64,000 nucleotides of DNA from JBDZVM01 sp040255675 (GCA_040255675.1 JBDZVM010000018.1:17193-81192); one strand, 5' to 3'; counted from the stretch's first letter, positions 18,722 through 27,615 are shown. Notes: generated by a model from the letters alone, not told the origin. A program made the numbers and translations.

Positions 18722-20101
18722 TCACGTGCTGAGTGGCTCGAACGTGGCGGTGAAGTGCCGCAGTGACGGTGGTTCGTCGACGATGCGGTACCCGCCCAGT
18801 TGATCGGCATGCTCGGCGACGTGCAGGCACACCTCGATCACATAGTCGATATGGCTTTGGGTATAGGTGCGTCGCGGAATCGCGAGGCGCACCAGTTCCA
18901 TCGCGGCGGGGCGCTCGCCGCCGTCCGGTTGACGACCGAACATCACCGTGCCGATCTCGCACCCGCGCACGCCGCCCGTTTCATAGAGCGCGATCGCGAG
19001 CGATTGACCCGGGTATTGCAACGGTGGGACGTGCGGCAGCAGCGACTTTGCGTCGATGTAGACGGCGTGCCCGCCTATCGGCAACACAACAGGAACTCCC
19101 GCTTTGTCGAGTGCTTCGCCGAGGTACGCGGTGGATCTGATGCGGTAACGCAAATAGTCGTGGTCGGTGGCTTCACGAAGACCTTGGGCCAGCGCTTCGA
19201 GGTCGCGACCGGCAAGGCCGCCATAGGTAGGAAAGCCTTCGGTGAGAATGAGCAGCGTACGACACTTCGCGGCAAGTGTGTCATCGTTCATGGCCAGCCA
19301 ACCGCCGATGTTGCCGAGAGGATCCTTCTTCGCGCTCATCGTCATGCCGTCGGCGAGACTCGCCATCTCGCGCACGATGTCGCGCACGTCCTTCTCGGCG
19401 TAACCGGGCTCGCGGAGGCGAATAAACCAGGCGTTTTCGGCAAATCGGCAAGCGTCAAGGAAGAGCGGAACGCCGAAGCGGTCGCAAAGCGCACGCACGC
19501 CGCGCAGGTTCTCCATCGATACCGGTTGCCCGCCACCAGAGTTGTTCGTGATGGTCACCATCACGACGGGCACCTCGCCGGGTGCTGCCGCCACGAGTAG
19601 CGATTCGAGAGCGGCGAGATCCATATTGCCTTTGAAGGGGTGGTCGGCGCGGGGGTCGCGGCCCTCGGGAATGACGAAGTCGACGGCCCGCGCGCCTGAA
19701 TACTCGACGTTGGCGCGCGTAGTGTCGAAATGCGAGTTGCTCGGCACCGTTTTGCCGGGCCCACCGATTGCGGTGAACAGAATCTTTTCCGCCGCGCGAC
19801 CCTGATGGGTCGGAATCACGTGTTCGAACGGAAACAGGTCGCGCACGCTGTCGAGGAAGCTGAACCAGGACGGCGATCCCGCGTAACTCTCGTCTCCGCG
19901 TTGAATCCCGGCCCACTGGTCGCGTGACATGGCTCCGGTGCCGGAATCGGTCAGCAGGTCGATCAGCACGTCGGCCGCGTGCAGATTGAACACGTTGTAG
20001 CCGGCGCCGCGAATCGCCTCACGCCGCTCCGCTTCCGTGGTGATCCGAAGCGGCTCGACGGAGTGGATGCGAAACGGCTCGATGATCGTGCGGAAGGTCA
20101 T
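18722..20101 (-). CDS. tnaA: Tryptophanase (tryptophan indole-lyase), 459 aa
   Basis: A PLP enzyme that splits L-tryptophan into indole, pyruvate and ammonia. The PLP lysine is in MSAKKDPLGN, and LIDLLTDSGTGAMS and THQGRAAEKI are family blocks. Tyrosine phenol-lyase is very similar, but three discriminating positions favour tryptophanase: Asp in HFDTTR (phenol-lyase has Thr), Ile in GCEIG (phenol-lyase has Arg), and His in LRHFTATF (phenol-lyase has Phe). No tnaC-like leader or permease is adjacent. Indole signalling or tryptophan use as a carbon and nitrogen source is possible. Confidence 0.93.
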   Translation of the reverse strand: MTFRTIIEPFRIHSVEPLRITTEAERREAIRGAGYNVFNLHAADVLIDLLTDSGTGAMSRDQWAGIQRGDESYAGSPSWFSFLDSVRDLFPFEHVIPTHQGRAAEKILFTAIGGPGKTVPSNSHFDTTRANVEYSGARAVDFVIPEGRDPRADHPFKGNMDLAALESLLVAAAPGEVPVVMVTITNNSGGGQPVSMENLRGVRALCDRFGVPLFLDACRFAENAWFIRLREPGYAEKDVRDIVREMASLADGMTMSAKKDPLGNIGGWLAMNDDTLAAKCRTLLILTEGFPTYGGLAGRDLEALAQGLREATDHDYLRYRIRSTAYLGEALDKAGVPVVLPIGGHAVYIDAKSLLPHVPPLQYPGQSLAIALYETGGVRGCEIGTVMFGRQPDGGERPAAMELVRLAIPRRTYTQSHIDYVIEVCLHVAEHADQLGGYRIVDEPPSLRHFTATFEPLST

Positions 20102-20206
20102 GTTCGAAGCGTAAGGCCCGCGGGGTCGTCGCGGTACCGGTTCGATTAATGGCCGGGATAGCGCGCGGCTTAGGTGGCCACGGGTTCGCGGGAGCCTTTC
20201 GTTAAG

Positions 20207-21100
20207 CTACGTGACGAGGTTCAGGCGTTGTTCGGCCGGGCGAAGTCGGATCTCTTGACCTAACGTTAGATCGAGATGGTCGTCTTCGACACCGTCGCCG
20301 AAAGCGACGAGGCGGTCAGACTCGACGGTGACGGCGAGAGGGTGAGTCATCTCGCAGATCCCCTCAGTCAACGTGGTTCCGGTCGCCGGCGACGGCCAGG
20401 CTTCGCGGATGAACCAGGCGAGGCGGGGCTCGGCGGCGTCCGGCAGGGTTATGGTGCTGTGCCGCTCGAGCCAGGCAGAGCGGCACCAACCGGTGGCGCC
20501 GGTGCCGGTGGCGGCTATGAGTCCTGATGACGCCTGCCGCTCACGCTTTCCGTCCGTCGTGGTCAGGGTGTAGCGCGCGGTCTGGTGGCTCGGGTGGCCG
20601 ACGTAGATTTCGTTGAGCGCTAGGAGTCGCTGCCCGTCGTCGACAATCGCCTCGACCATCGTGCGGGCCTCGACGTTTGCCTTTGAACGCGCGACCGCGG
20701 CGAACAGGCCGGCGGCGGCTTCCGGTTGGTGCGGTACGAGTATCCCGGGATTTCGCGCCGGGTCGGGGTTAAAGCCGAGAACAGGTTGGCCGACGAGGTA
20801 TTTCGCGACGTTGGCGACGAGCCCGTCTTGCCCGACGACAACGACGATGTCGTCGGGCGCGAAAAGGAATCGAGCGAGGTCGCCTCGTTCGACGTCGCCA
20901 GTTCGCCAGTCGGCGGGGATGCGCGAGGAGACGGTTGCGATCGCCGCTTGATTGACCGCGTGCCGGGCTTCGACGTCCTCGATCGATTTTCCGCGATTCG
21001 ATAGGAAGAACGCGGCTTGGCCGCGGGTGCCGTGGCGGGCGAGCAGCTCGTCGAGCTCGGTTCGCCGGTGAACAAGCACGACGCGCGGCGCGAGGGTCAT
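20207..21100 (-). CDS. Diverged NAD-kinase-like protein, 297 aa
   Basis: Shows the landmarks of the ATP-NAD kinase fold in altered form: VVGQDGLVANVAKYL replaces the GGDG nucleotide motif but keeps the Asp; NEIYVG corresponds to the NE motif; GLIAATGTGATGW replaces the G-L-I-x-S-T-P-T-G-S-T block. It may bind or phosphorylate NAD or a related nucleotide, or be a non-catalytic sensor. The ATG overlaps the stop of the SPFH gene (ATGA, 21097-21100), so they are translationally coupled. The nearby NrtR-type regulator supports a link to NAD metabolism. Confidence 0.75.
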   Translation of the reverse strand: MTLAPRVVLVHRRTELDELLARHGTRGQAAFFLSNRGKSIEDVEARHAVNQAAIATVSSRIPADWRTGDVERGDLARFLFAPDDIVVVVGQDGLVANVAKYLVGQPVLGFNPDPARNPGILVPHQPEAAAGLFAAVARSKANVEARTMVEAIVDDGQRLLALNEIYVGHPSHQTARYTLTTTDGKRERQASSGLIAATGTGATGWCRSAWLERHSTITLPDAAEPRLAWFIREAWPSPATGTTLTEGICEMTHPLAVTVESDRLVAFGDGVEDDHLDLTLGQEIRLRPAEQRLNLVT

Positions 21101-22131
21101 TGCTTTTCCCCTTGACTCGCGGCCGATGTCTGGTGGTTGCTATTCGTGAGTTTCGCCAGCAGCGGTGCCAGCAGATCGGGTGTCAAAACGAGCTGGTCGA
21201 CGTTGGCGATGCTCGCGGCGAGTTCTTTGACGCCGAGGTTCAGCAGCACGTCGCCCGGGACGTCGCGGTATGCCGCGACTCGTGCCGCTTCGCCGGCAGC
21301 CTTCGCCTCGCCCATGGCGCGGGTGGCCTGGGCGCGAACCTCGGCGATGCGTTGTTCGCGTTCGGCCTGTGCCTCCGCTTCGATTCGGCTTGCGGCGGCG
21401 GCTTCTTCGGCTTGGCGGCGGGTGTTGGTTCCGCGCTGGGTGACGAGCTGCTCTTCACGGCGGGCGAGTTCGATCTGGTTTTGCATTTCGTTCTCGCTGA
21501 TCGCGCGCTCGCGCTCGACGGCGAGCGCGCGTCGCTCGTAGGTCGCCTTGTCGGCGTCTTGTTGAACCTGTTCGCGCGTCGGAGTTTGCAGCGCCTTCTC
21601 CACTTCAGGTTCGGGCCGGATGGCGACGACGCGGACGCCGATGACCGCCAGGCCGGTTTCGGCCAGCCGCGGCTCGGCGGCCAAACCCTCCGCGACTGCT
21701 GCGCGTACCTGAGCCACGCCTTCGACGAGCGCAGTGGTGAGCGGCATGCGGGCGAGCAAGTCGAGCGTGTGCTGCTGCGCGGTCTCGGTGAGGAGGCCCG
21801 CGACTTGTTGAAGCGGGGTACCTCGCCACCGCCCATTCGCCGGATCGACGGAGAAGTCGATTCGCGCGGCGGCTACCGCTGGGTCGACAACTCGAAACGT
21901 CGCGGACGCCTGCACGGTCAGGTCTTGGAAATCGGCACTGCGCGCGTGGAACATCAACGGCAGTTCGCGGTCATCGACCGGAACCTCAGACAGTACCGCG
22001 GATAGCGGGCGGAACCAGAACGATTGCCCGCTTCCGGAATGCGCGGTTTTGCCGCGCACGAGGTGCTGCACAAAGGTCGTCGGCGTGCCTCGGTAGTGGC
22101 TGAGGAACGGGTATCGGGTGATGTCGGCCAC
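21097..22131 (-). CDS. SPFH/band 7 domain protein, 344 aa
   Basis: The N-terminal half is a band 7 domain (FRVVDPAVAAARIDF, LVEGVAQVRAAVAEGLA, LAVIGVRVVAIRPEPEVEKAL). A long Glu/Ala/Arg-rich coiled coil follows (about residues 195-290, many QAEREQ/EEAAAA heptads), as in flotillins. No clear N-terminal membrane anchor is visible, so association with membranes would be peripheral or through partners. The GTG at 22131 is preceded by AAGGAGG (22140-22146). First gene of a two-gene operon with the NAD-kinase-like protein. Confidence 0.88.
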   Translation of the reverse strand: MADITRYPFLSHYRGTPTTFVQHLVRGKTAHSGSGQSFWFRPLSAVLSEVPVDDRELPLMFHARSADFQDLTVQASATFRVVDPAVAAARIDFSVDPANGRWRGTPLQQVAGLLTETAQQHTLDLLARMPLTTALVEGVAQVRAAVAEGLAAEPRLAETGLAVIGVRVVAIRPEPEVEKALQTPTREQVQQDADKATYERRALAVERERAISENEMQNQIELARREEQLVTQRGTNTRRQAEEAAAASRIEAEAQAEREQRIAEVRAQATRAMGEAKAAGEAARVAAYRDVPGDVLLNLGVKELAASIANVDQLVLTPDLLAPLLAKLTNSNHQTSAASQGEKQ

Positions 22132-22147
22132 GATGGCCACCTCCTTG

Positions 22148-22195
22148 TCGTCGGTATGACGATAAACCCAATCCGGCCTATCGTCAAGGTGACGA
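22148..22195. promoter_or_regulatory. Two phased palindromic operators in the nrtR/SPFH divergent promoter
   Basis: TCGTC-GGTAT-GACGA (22148-22162) and TCGTC-AAGGT-GACGA (22181-22195) share the TCGTC-N5-GACGA design. The second extends to a perfect 7-3-7 palindrome, ATCGTCAAGGTGACGAT (22180-22196). Their starts are 33 bp apart, three helical turns. The first abuts the SPFH ribosome-binding site and the second lies 21 bp before the nrtR start codon. Most likely the binding sites of the adjacent NrtR-type regulator (inference). Confidence 0.65.
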
Positions 22196-22216
22196 TTATG
22201 AGCTAAGCTAACATCC

Positions 22217-22918
22217 GTGACTGAGTACGATCCGAGTTCGTTTCCGCGTGTGGCAGTGACCGTCGATCTCGTCGTGTTGACGATCCGCGCCGAGCAGCTG
22301 AGTGCGCTCGTCGTCCGGCGTGGCGAGCCGCCGTTCAAAGGCCGTTGGGCATTGCCCGGCGGGTTCGTGCGGCCCGCCGAAGGGCTCGACGAAGCCGCCG
22401 TCCGAGAGCTGGCTGAAGAAGCGGGGCTCGCGCCCGGCGTCGTCCACCTCGAACAGCTCGCGAGCTACGGCGACCCGCGCCGCGATCCGCGCATGCGCGT
22501 CGTCACCGTCGCCTACCTCGCGCTCGCGTCTGACCTGCCGGCGCCGATCGCCGGCGGCGACGCCGCGCACGCTCAATGGCGCCCGGTCGATGCGCTTCTC
22601 GTGACCTCGGGGCGTCTCGCGTTTGACCACGCTCACATCCTGGCCGACGCCGTCGAACGAGCTCGCTCGAAGCTCGAATACACGGCTGTCGCGACGGCAT
22701 TTTGCACCGAGCCGTTCACCGTCGCCGAGTTACGACGTGTGTACGAAATCGTGTGGGGAGCCGACCTCGACCCGCGCAACTTCCACCGCAAAGTCACGAA
22801 AACCGCCGGATTCCTTCGTCCGACAGGGGAAACGACGACCCGTGACGGCGGTCGCCCAGCGCAGCTCTATCAACGAGGGCCGAACGCCAAGCTCAACCCG
22901 CCCATGCTGCGCGGTTGA
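22217..22918 (+). CDS. NrtR-type transcriptional regulator: Nudix domain plus winged helix, 233 aa
   Basis: Residues about 10-140 form a Nudix domain with an intact box, GGFVRPAEGLDEAAVRELAE followed by EAGL, which fits G-x5-E-x7-R-E-U-x-E-E-x-G-U. The C-terminal winged helix (about 160-225: CTEPFTVAELRRVYEIVWG, NFHRKVTKTAGFL) is the DNA-binding part of NrtR regulators, which sense ADP-ribose or other NAD metabolites and repress NAD-related genes. The intact box means it could also hydrolyse its ligand. GTG start without a ribosome-binding site; a leaderless transcript is possible. Divergent from the SPFH operon. Confidence 0.88.
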   Translation: MTEYDPSSFPRVAVTVDLVVLTIRAEQLSALVVRRGEPPFKGRWALPGGFVRPAEGLDEAAVRELAEEAGLAPGVVHLEQLASYGDPRRDPRMRVVTVAYLALASDLPAPIAGGDAAHAQWRPVDALLVTSGRLAFDHAHILADAVERARSKLEYTAVATAFCTEPFTVAELRRVYEIVWGADLDPRNFHRKVTKTAGFLRPTGETTTRDGGRPAQLYQRGPNAKLNPPMLRG

Positions 22919-23038
22919 CGCGATTGCCTCGGCGCATCAGTGGCACGTGACGAAACCACGCCGATGAGCTGGTTCGCCTCGCTACGATGACACGGTGTCG
23001 GGCGCGTCTGCCGCTGCCGCGCGGAGAAGGCGGCGCTC

Positions 23039-23803
23039 ATGAGCTCGCGGCGCGTGCTCGCCTGGTGCGCGGTTCTCGGCGCTCTCGTCGTGGTCGCGGC
23101 CGGGGTCGAGGGCGGTGCCAGATTCAGCGGCCCGCGATGGGTACCTCATTTCGACTCTCGACCGCTTCCGGCGCCGACGATCCATCCTCCGGGCGCGCCG
23201 TTGCCGAGCAAATTGCCTGGCGCCGGACAATCCGCGACGCACATTCCGATGGCGGCGATCCTTTTGTGGACGGCGGTTGGCCTCGTCGTCGTCCTGGCCG
23301 TTGTCTTGTTCTTGTGGTGGCGCAGGTGGGCGCCGCGCCGTCGAGGCTCGCGGCTGATCACGCCAGCCGCACCGCAACCGGCGGCGCAGGCAGCGTCGCG
23401 AATCGAAGCGGAGCCTGATGTTCCGGTTATCCGAAGTGGCCTCGAAGAGGCTCTGCTGTTGCTCGAGCAAGACGTTGAGCCGGACGACGCGGTGGTGCGA
23501 GCCTGGCTGGGATTGCAGCAAAAAGCTGAACAGTCGGGCGTGGCGCGGCGGCCCGCTGAAACTCCGACAGAGTTCACTTCCCGTATTTTGAACCAAGTTT
23601 TTTCGAGCGCGCGCGGCGGCAATGAGGCGATCGCCACACTGTTGCGGCTGTACCTGCGCACCCGATTCGGCGACCACCCGGTGACGAGCGCCGATGTGGC
23701 ACTCGTGCGGGAGGCGTTGCGCGAACTCGTGCTCACATGGGATGTCGCGGTGCCCGGCGCAAACACACCGCCGAAGATGTCACCAGCCAAAGGGGGCGAT
23801 TAA
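23039..23803 (+). CDS. DUF4129-domain membrane protein, 254 aa
   Basis: An N-terminal hydrophobic segment (about 6-24), a Pro-rich linker, and a second membrane segment (about 77-96, ILLWTAVGLVVVLAVVLFLW) lead to a cytoplasmic DUF4129 domain with AWLGLQQKAEQSGV, RPAETPTEFTSRIL and LYLRTRFG. DUF4129 usually forms the tail of transglutaminase-like proteins encoded with MoxR and DUF58; here it is a separate protein. GGAGAAGG lies upstream of the ATG. First gene of the MoxR operon. Confidence 0.85.
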   Translation: MSSRRVLAWCAVLGALVVVAAGVEGGARFSGPRWVPHFDSRPLPAPTIHPPGAPLPSKLPGAGQSATHIPMAAILLWTAVGLVVVLAVVLFLWWRRWAPRRRGSRLITPAAPQPAAQAASRIEAEPDVPVIRSGLEEALLLLEQDVEPDDAVVRAWLGLQQKAEQSGVARRPAETPTEFTSRILNQVFSSARGGNEAIATLLRLYLRTRFGDHPVTSADVALVREALRELVLTWDVAVPGANTPPKMSPAKGGD

Positions 23804-23807
23804 TCCG

Positions 23808-24413
23808 ATGCATCAGCTGATGCGCGACCTGTACCGTTCGCCGTGGCGCGGCTCGGCGCTGCTCGTATGCGTATGCGCGCCGGTCGTCGTGCTCGTGTGC
23901 TGGTATTTCGGAGCCGACGTTTCGCACGCGCTCGCCATCGGCGCGAGCGTTGGCGCCGTCGGCATCGCGTGGATCGCCTGGCCCGACGAGCCGCCCACAG
24001 CATGGAGTGAAAGACAAGAACCACGCGAGGGTGGCCGCTGGGATGTTGCCCGCTTGTCGTGGTCGTTGCACGGCGGCCGCGGCCGGGTCGGACGCGACGC
24101 GCTTCGGCGCGCGCAGGCCATCGGCCGGACACGGCTCGCGGCACGGCAACTCGACCCGCTGGAGCCGTCGCATGCGGCGGCTATCGAAAATCTGATTGGC
24201 AGTTTCGCTCTCGGCGTCCTTTCTTTTTCTGGTTCGCCCACTCCGACGCTGCGGGCGTTCGTGAACTGCCTCGACGCGCTTGACGCGCTCGAGCATGCAG
24301 ACGCGAGCGCCACGCATGTTGCGGCGCCGTCGCTGTTACGTGTCATGCTTCGTTGGCTGGGCAGGCGTCCGGCCATGAGTCTGCCGAGAAGGGGTGCTCG
24401 CCGTGCCGCCTAG
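23808..24413 (+). CDS. Predicted membrane protein in the MoxR operon, 201 aa
   Basis: Two adjoining hydrophobic segments at residues about 16-53 are followed by a soluble helical region rich in Arg and Ala. I recognise no family. It starts four bases after the DUF4129 stop and runs into the MoxR gene, so it belongs to that operon and may be part of the same membrane complex. The ATG at 23808 follows GGGGGCG at about 23792-23798. Confidence 0.7.
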   Translation: MHQLMRDLYRSPWRGSALLVCVCAPVVVLVCWYFGADVSHALAIGASVGAVGIAWIAWPDEPPTAWSERQEPREGGRWDVARLSWSLHGGRGRVGRDALRRAQAIGRTRLAARQLDPLEPSHAAAIENLIGSFALGVLSFSGSPTPTLRAFVNCLDALDALEHADASATHVAAPSLLRVMLRWLGRRPAMSLPRRGARRAA

Positions 24414-25455
24414 CACTGCGTCGAACAGCGATATACCGGACGACGTCGAGCGGCCGCGAGCGGCCGCTCGAGACCAGCCGCTGTCCGTCGAGGAAATTGC
24501 TCGCATCAGCGGCGAGGTATTGGCGCGCATGCGTACCGTCGTGGTCGACATGGACGACGCCGTCGAGCTGGCGTTGGCCACGATTCTTGCCGGCGGGCAC
24601 GTGCTCTTCGAAGACGTGCCCGGACTGGGTAAAACCCTTGCCGCTCGTAGTCTCGCGAGCGCGCTCGGCCTGGAGTTTCGCCGGCTGCAGTGCACGCCCG
24701 ACCTGCTGCCCTCCGACATCACAGGCTCGTTCGTTTACGCGCCGTCCACACAGGATTTCGTTTTCCGGCCGGGCCCTGTCTTCACCGGGCTTTTCCTTGC
24801 GGACGAGATAAACCGCACGTCGCCGAAGACCCAGTCGGCGCTGCTGGAGGCGATGGCAGAGGGTCAGGTTACCGTCGAGGGCCGAAGTTTTCCGTTGCCG
24901 CAGCCGTTTCACGTGGTCGCGACGTCCAACCCGATTGAATACGAGGGCACCTACGCCTTGCCCGAGGCGCAACTCGACCGTTTCATGGTGCGCCTCGCGG
25001 TTGGTTATCCCGACCGAAGCGGCGAACAACGCATTCTGCTGAACCGGGTCGAGCGCCGGCACGAGGTCGCGTCGGTAGAGCCGGTCATCGATGCCGAAAC
25101 GCTGGCCGCTATGCAAGCGGGAGTCGAAAGTGTTTACGTCGAGCCCGATATCGCCAACTATTGCGTCGACCTTGCCGCGGCAACTCGGCGGCACCGCTCG
25201 CTCGAGGTCGGCGCCTCACCGCGCGGCTCTCAAGGTCTGATGCTGGTAGCGCGAGCCTGCGCGGTTATGGACGCCCGCGATTTCGTCACGCCCGAAGACG
25301 TCAAACGGGTCGCCATACCGGTGCTGGCGCACCGGCTTTCCTTGACGACGGAGGCGTGGGCAGGGGGTGTGAACCCGGCACACGTCGTCGCCTCGATCGT
25401 GGCGGAGGTCGCCGGGCCCCCGGCCGTCGGCCAGCGGCGGGCGAGCGCGTCTTGA
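24403..25455 (+). CDS. MoxR-family AAA+ ATPase, 350 aa
   Basis: Walker A is EDVPGLGKTLAARSLA (about residues 69-84), Walker B FLADEINRTSPKTQSALLEA, sensor 1 VVATSNPIEYEGTYALPEAQ. MoxR ATPases act with DUF58/von Willebrand-type proteins as chaperones that mature enzymes or envelope complexes. GTG 24403 is chosen because AAGG (24389-24392) is ten bases upstream; GTG 24394, in frame, is equally possible. Either start overlaps the preceding gene, implying coupled translation. Confidence 0.95.
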   Translation: MPPSTASNSDIPDDVERPRAAARDQPLSVEEIARISGEVLARMRTVVVDMDDAVELALATILAGGHVLFEDVPGLGKTLAARSLASALGLEFRRLQCTPDLLPSDITGSFVYAPSTQDFVFRPGPVFTGLFLADEINRTSPKTQSALLEAMAEGQVTVEGRSFPLPQPFHVVATSNPIEYEGTYALPEAQLDRFMVRLAVGYPDRSGEQRILLNRVERRHEVASVEPVIDAETLAAMQAGVESVYVEPDIANYCVDLAAATRRHRSLEVGASPRGSQGLMLVARACAVMDARDFVTPEDVKRVAIPVLAHRLSLTTEAWAGGVNPAHVVASIVAEVAGPPAVGQRRASAS

Positions 25456-25471
25456 TGAACGCCGCGTTCTA

Positions 25472-26827
25472 ATGTCAGCCGCGCAGCCGTCAGCACGCCC
25501 CGAGCCGATTGCGGTTTCGCCGTCCGTCTCTTACAACGGCGAGCCGCGATGGTCGGTGTCGCCGGCAGCGGCGGCCGGGGTGGCGGTGGCCGTCGTCCTT
25601 GCTACCGCGGGGTTGGCGCTAGCGCGCATCGATTTCGCCCTGCTAGCACTGCCGTTCGCGATCGCTGCCGGGTGGGCGTGGGATCGCCGACCCGAGACGC
25701 GCGCGAGCACGCTGGAGGTGAGGCTCGACGCCGCGCCGAAGGCCGACCAATTGCCGTTCATGCTCGCGTTGGGCTCCCCGCAAGGCGTCGATGCTGTGGT
25801 TTTGCGGCTGAGCGAAGTCGGCGGTTTGGGTGGCGACGCGCAGGAGGTGGTCGTCACTGCCGACACGGCGCGACATCTTGCCGGCCAAGTGCCCGTGCCG
25901 CATTCCGGTCCGCGTCAGCTCATGCGGCTCGAGTATCGGCTGCTCGGTTTCGACGCGGCCCGAAACAGCCAGCCGGTCGGTCCGGTCGAGGTTGGTGCCG
26001 TTATCCGGCCCCGGCACACCGCGATTACCAGCCTTCCGCTCCCACTTCGCCTGACCGGGTTGACCGGAAGCCACAATTCGGCACGTCCAGGCGACGGAGG
26101 TGACTTTCGCGACGTGCATCCATTCGCTCCTGGCGACCGGTTGCGCCGCGTCGATTGGAAAGCCACCGCGCGGCGAGGCCGGTTCGACGGCGACCTCTAC
26201 GTTCGGCGAACCGCCGCACTGGCCGACGCCACGGTGCTCATCGTGCTCGACAGTCGCGACGACGTCGGTGAGCGCGTCGCCGAGTGGAGTATGAGCGCGG
26301 GCGTAGGGAAAAGCGCTGGCTCGCTCGATATCGCGCGGGAGGCAGCGAGTTCTATCGCGGCCGGATACATCCGGGCAGGCGATCGTGTCGGTTTTCAGGA
26401 TCTGGCCAGTCGCGCTCGTATGGTCACGGCTGGCGGTGGTGGGCGGCACTTGTCGCGGTTGTTGCGCGCGATCGAGCGGACGTCGCCCGCCGACGTAGCG
26501 CTGCAACGCAGGCGTGCGCCGATTATCACGCCGGGCGCGCTGGTTTACGTGCTGTCGACATTCCTCGACGACGAAGCGGGGCGCATGGCGGCGATGTGGC
26601 GCGCCGACGGTCATCGGGTGATCGCCGTCGACGTGTTGCCGGTCGCCGACCTGAGTCGCACTCGGTCAGCTCAGCGGATCGCGCATCGGATTGTGATGAT
26701 GGAACGCGCTGACCGAATGCGCGCGCTGCGAGCACGTGGTGTGGAGATCGTGCGGTGGCGCGACCCGTCGTCGTCCAGAGAATCGCGCTTGCTGGCGCTT
26801 ACCCGGGTTCGTCACGGACGACGGTGA
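25472..26827 (+). CDS. DUF58 domain protein, 451 aa
   Basis: Two N-terminal membrane segments (about 29-70) precede a soluble region with the DUF58 signature GDFRDVHPFAPGDRLRRVDW followed by KATARRG. The later part (TVLIVLDSRDDVG, YIRAGDRVG) has a von Willebrand factor A-like fold with the metal-site D-x-R. It is the standard partner of MoxR and starts 16 bp after it. The substrate of the pair is unknown. Confidence 0.92.
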   Translation: MSAAQPSARPEPIAVSPSVSYNGEPRWSVSPAAAAGVAVAVVLATAGLALARIDFALLALPFAIAAGWAWDRRPETRASTLEVRLDAAPKADQLPFMLALGSPQGVDAVVLRLSEVGGLGGDAQEVVVTADTARHLAGQVPVPHSGPRQLMRLEYRLLGFDAARNSQPVGPVEVGAVIRPRHTAITSLPLPLRLTGLTGSHNSARPGDGGDFRDVHPFAPGDRLRRVDWKATARRGRFDGDLYVRRTAALADATVLIVLDSRDDVGERVAEWSMSAGVGKSAGSLDIAREAASSIAAGYIRAGDRVGFQDLASRARMVTAGGGGRHLSRLLRAIERTSPADVALQRRRAPIITPGALVYVLSTFLDDEAGRMAAMWRADGHRVIAVDVLPVADLSRTRSAQRIAHRIVMMERADRMRALRARGVEIVRWRDPSSSRESRLLALTRVRHGRR

Positions 26828-26833
26828 CGCGCC

Positions 26834-27418
26834 ATGTTTGACCTGAGAGACCTGTCGCGGCTGGTGCCGGTGCCGCTGCGCGTACTACCGGAAATTCACG
26901 CGCGCATTCCCGGGTTTGTGGTGCGGCTGGCGCCCGCCGTGCTTGGCGCTTTCTTGTGTTTTTTCGTGTATCGGCAGCCGGTATTGCTCACGATCGGGCT
27001 GCTGCTTTCCGTTTTGGTGGCGATCGCGCCGGCGTGGTTGGTCGCCTGGGTGCTGATCGTGTTTCTCGCGGCGAGCCGACTGCCCGCGCACGCGTCTTTG
27101 GAGTGGCGATTCTTCGTGCTGCTCTTCGGAGTGCATCTGCTAGACGTGTTGGCACGTGTCGCCTCGGTGGCACCGGCTCGAGGTTGGGTGCAGCTCGCGG
27201 CTTTTGCCCGGCCGATGCGGCGGTTCGCCGTTATTCAGCTGTGCGTGCAAGGTTTCGCCGCGGTCGCGTTGTGGTTGCTCGCTCCCAGTGCGGACGGCGA
27301 CAAGCGCCCTTTGACATGGGGATTCTTCGGTGTAGTCGGCGCGGTGGCGCTGGTTGTCGTCACGTTTTTGTTGGCGGCGCCTCTTCTGCGAGAGCGACTG
27401 CGCACCGGGGGCGAGTAG
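26834..27418 (+). CDS. Integral membrane protein, last gene of the MoxR operon, 194 aa
   Basis: At least five hydrophobic segments (about 28-48, 50-80, 90-110, 135-152, 165-185) and short loops; no recognised domain. It starts six bases after the DUF58 stop. No transglutaminase-domain (TgpA-type) gene, the usual neighbour, is found in this cluster, so this protein may take over the membrane part of the complex. Confidence 0.7.
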   Translation: MFDLRDLSRLVPVPLRVLPEIHARIPGFVVRLAPAVLGAFLCFFVYRQPVLLTIGLLLSVLVAIAPAWLVAWVLIVFLAASRLPAHASLEWRFFVLLFGVHLLDVLARVASVAPARGWVQLAAFARPMRRFAVIQLCVQGFAAVALWLLAPSADGDKRPLTWGFFGVVGAVALVVVTFLLAAPLLRERLRTGGE

Positions 27419-27601
27419 CGACCATAATGTAGGCAGCGTAGGTATTTCGCCCTCGCGCGCGGCACGGACGATGCGTCGTCGCTCGAGATGGCACACATCG
27501 CTCGACACGATTACCAGCTTGCTCAGCAGCAGGATTGGCGTTGTACGGCGGCTTTCTCGCGCGGTTGCGTGCCGCGGGGGCGCTGTGGGTGCCGCCCGGG
27601 T

Positions 27602-27607
27602 GTAACC
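27602..27607 (+). promoter_or_regulatory. Possible -10 of a leaderless promoter
   Basis: TAACCT fits the TANNNT -10 pattern and ends eight bases before the GTG at 27616. There is no ribosome-binding site, which suggests a leaderless transcript beginning at or next to the start codon. No good -35 is seen. Confidence 0.4.
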
Positions 27608-27615
27608 TACGCGCC

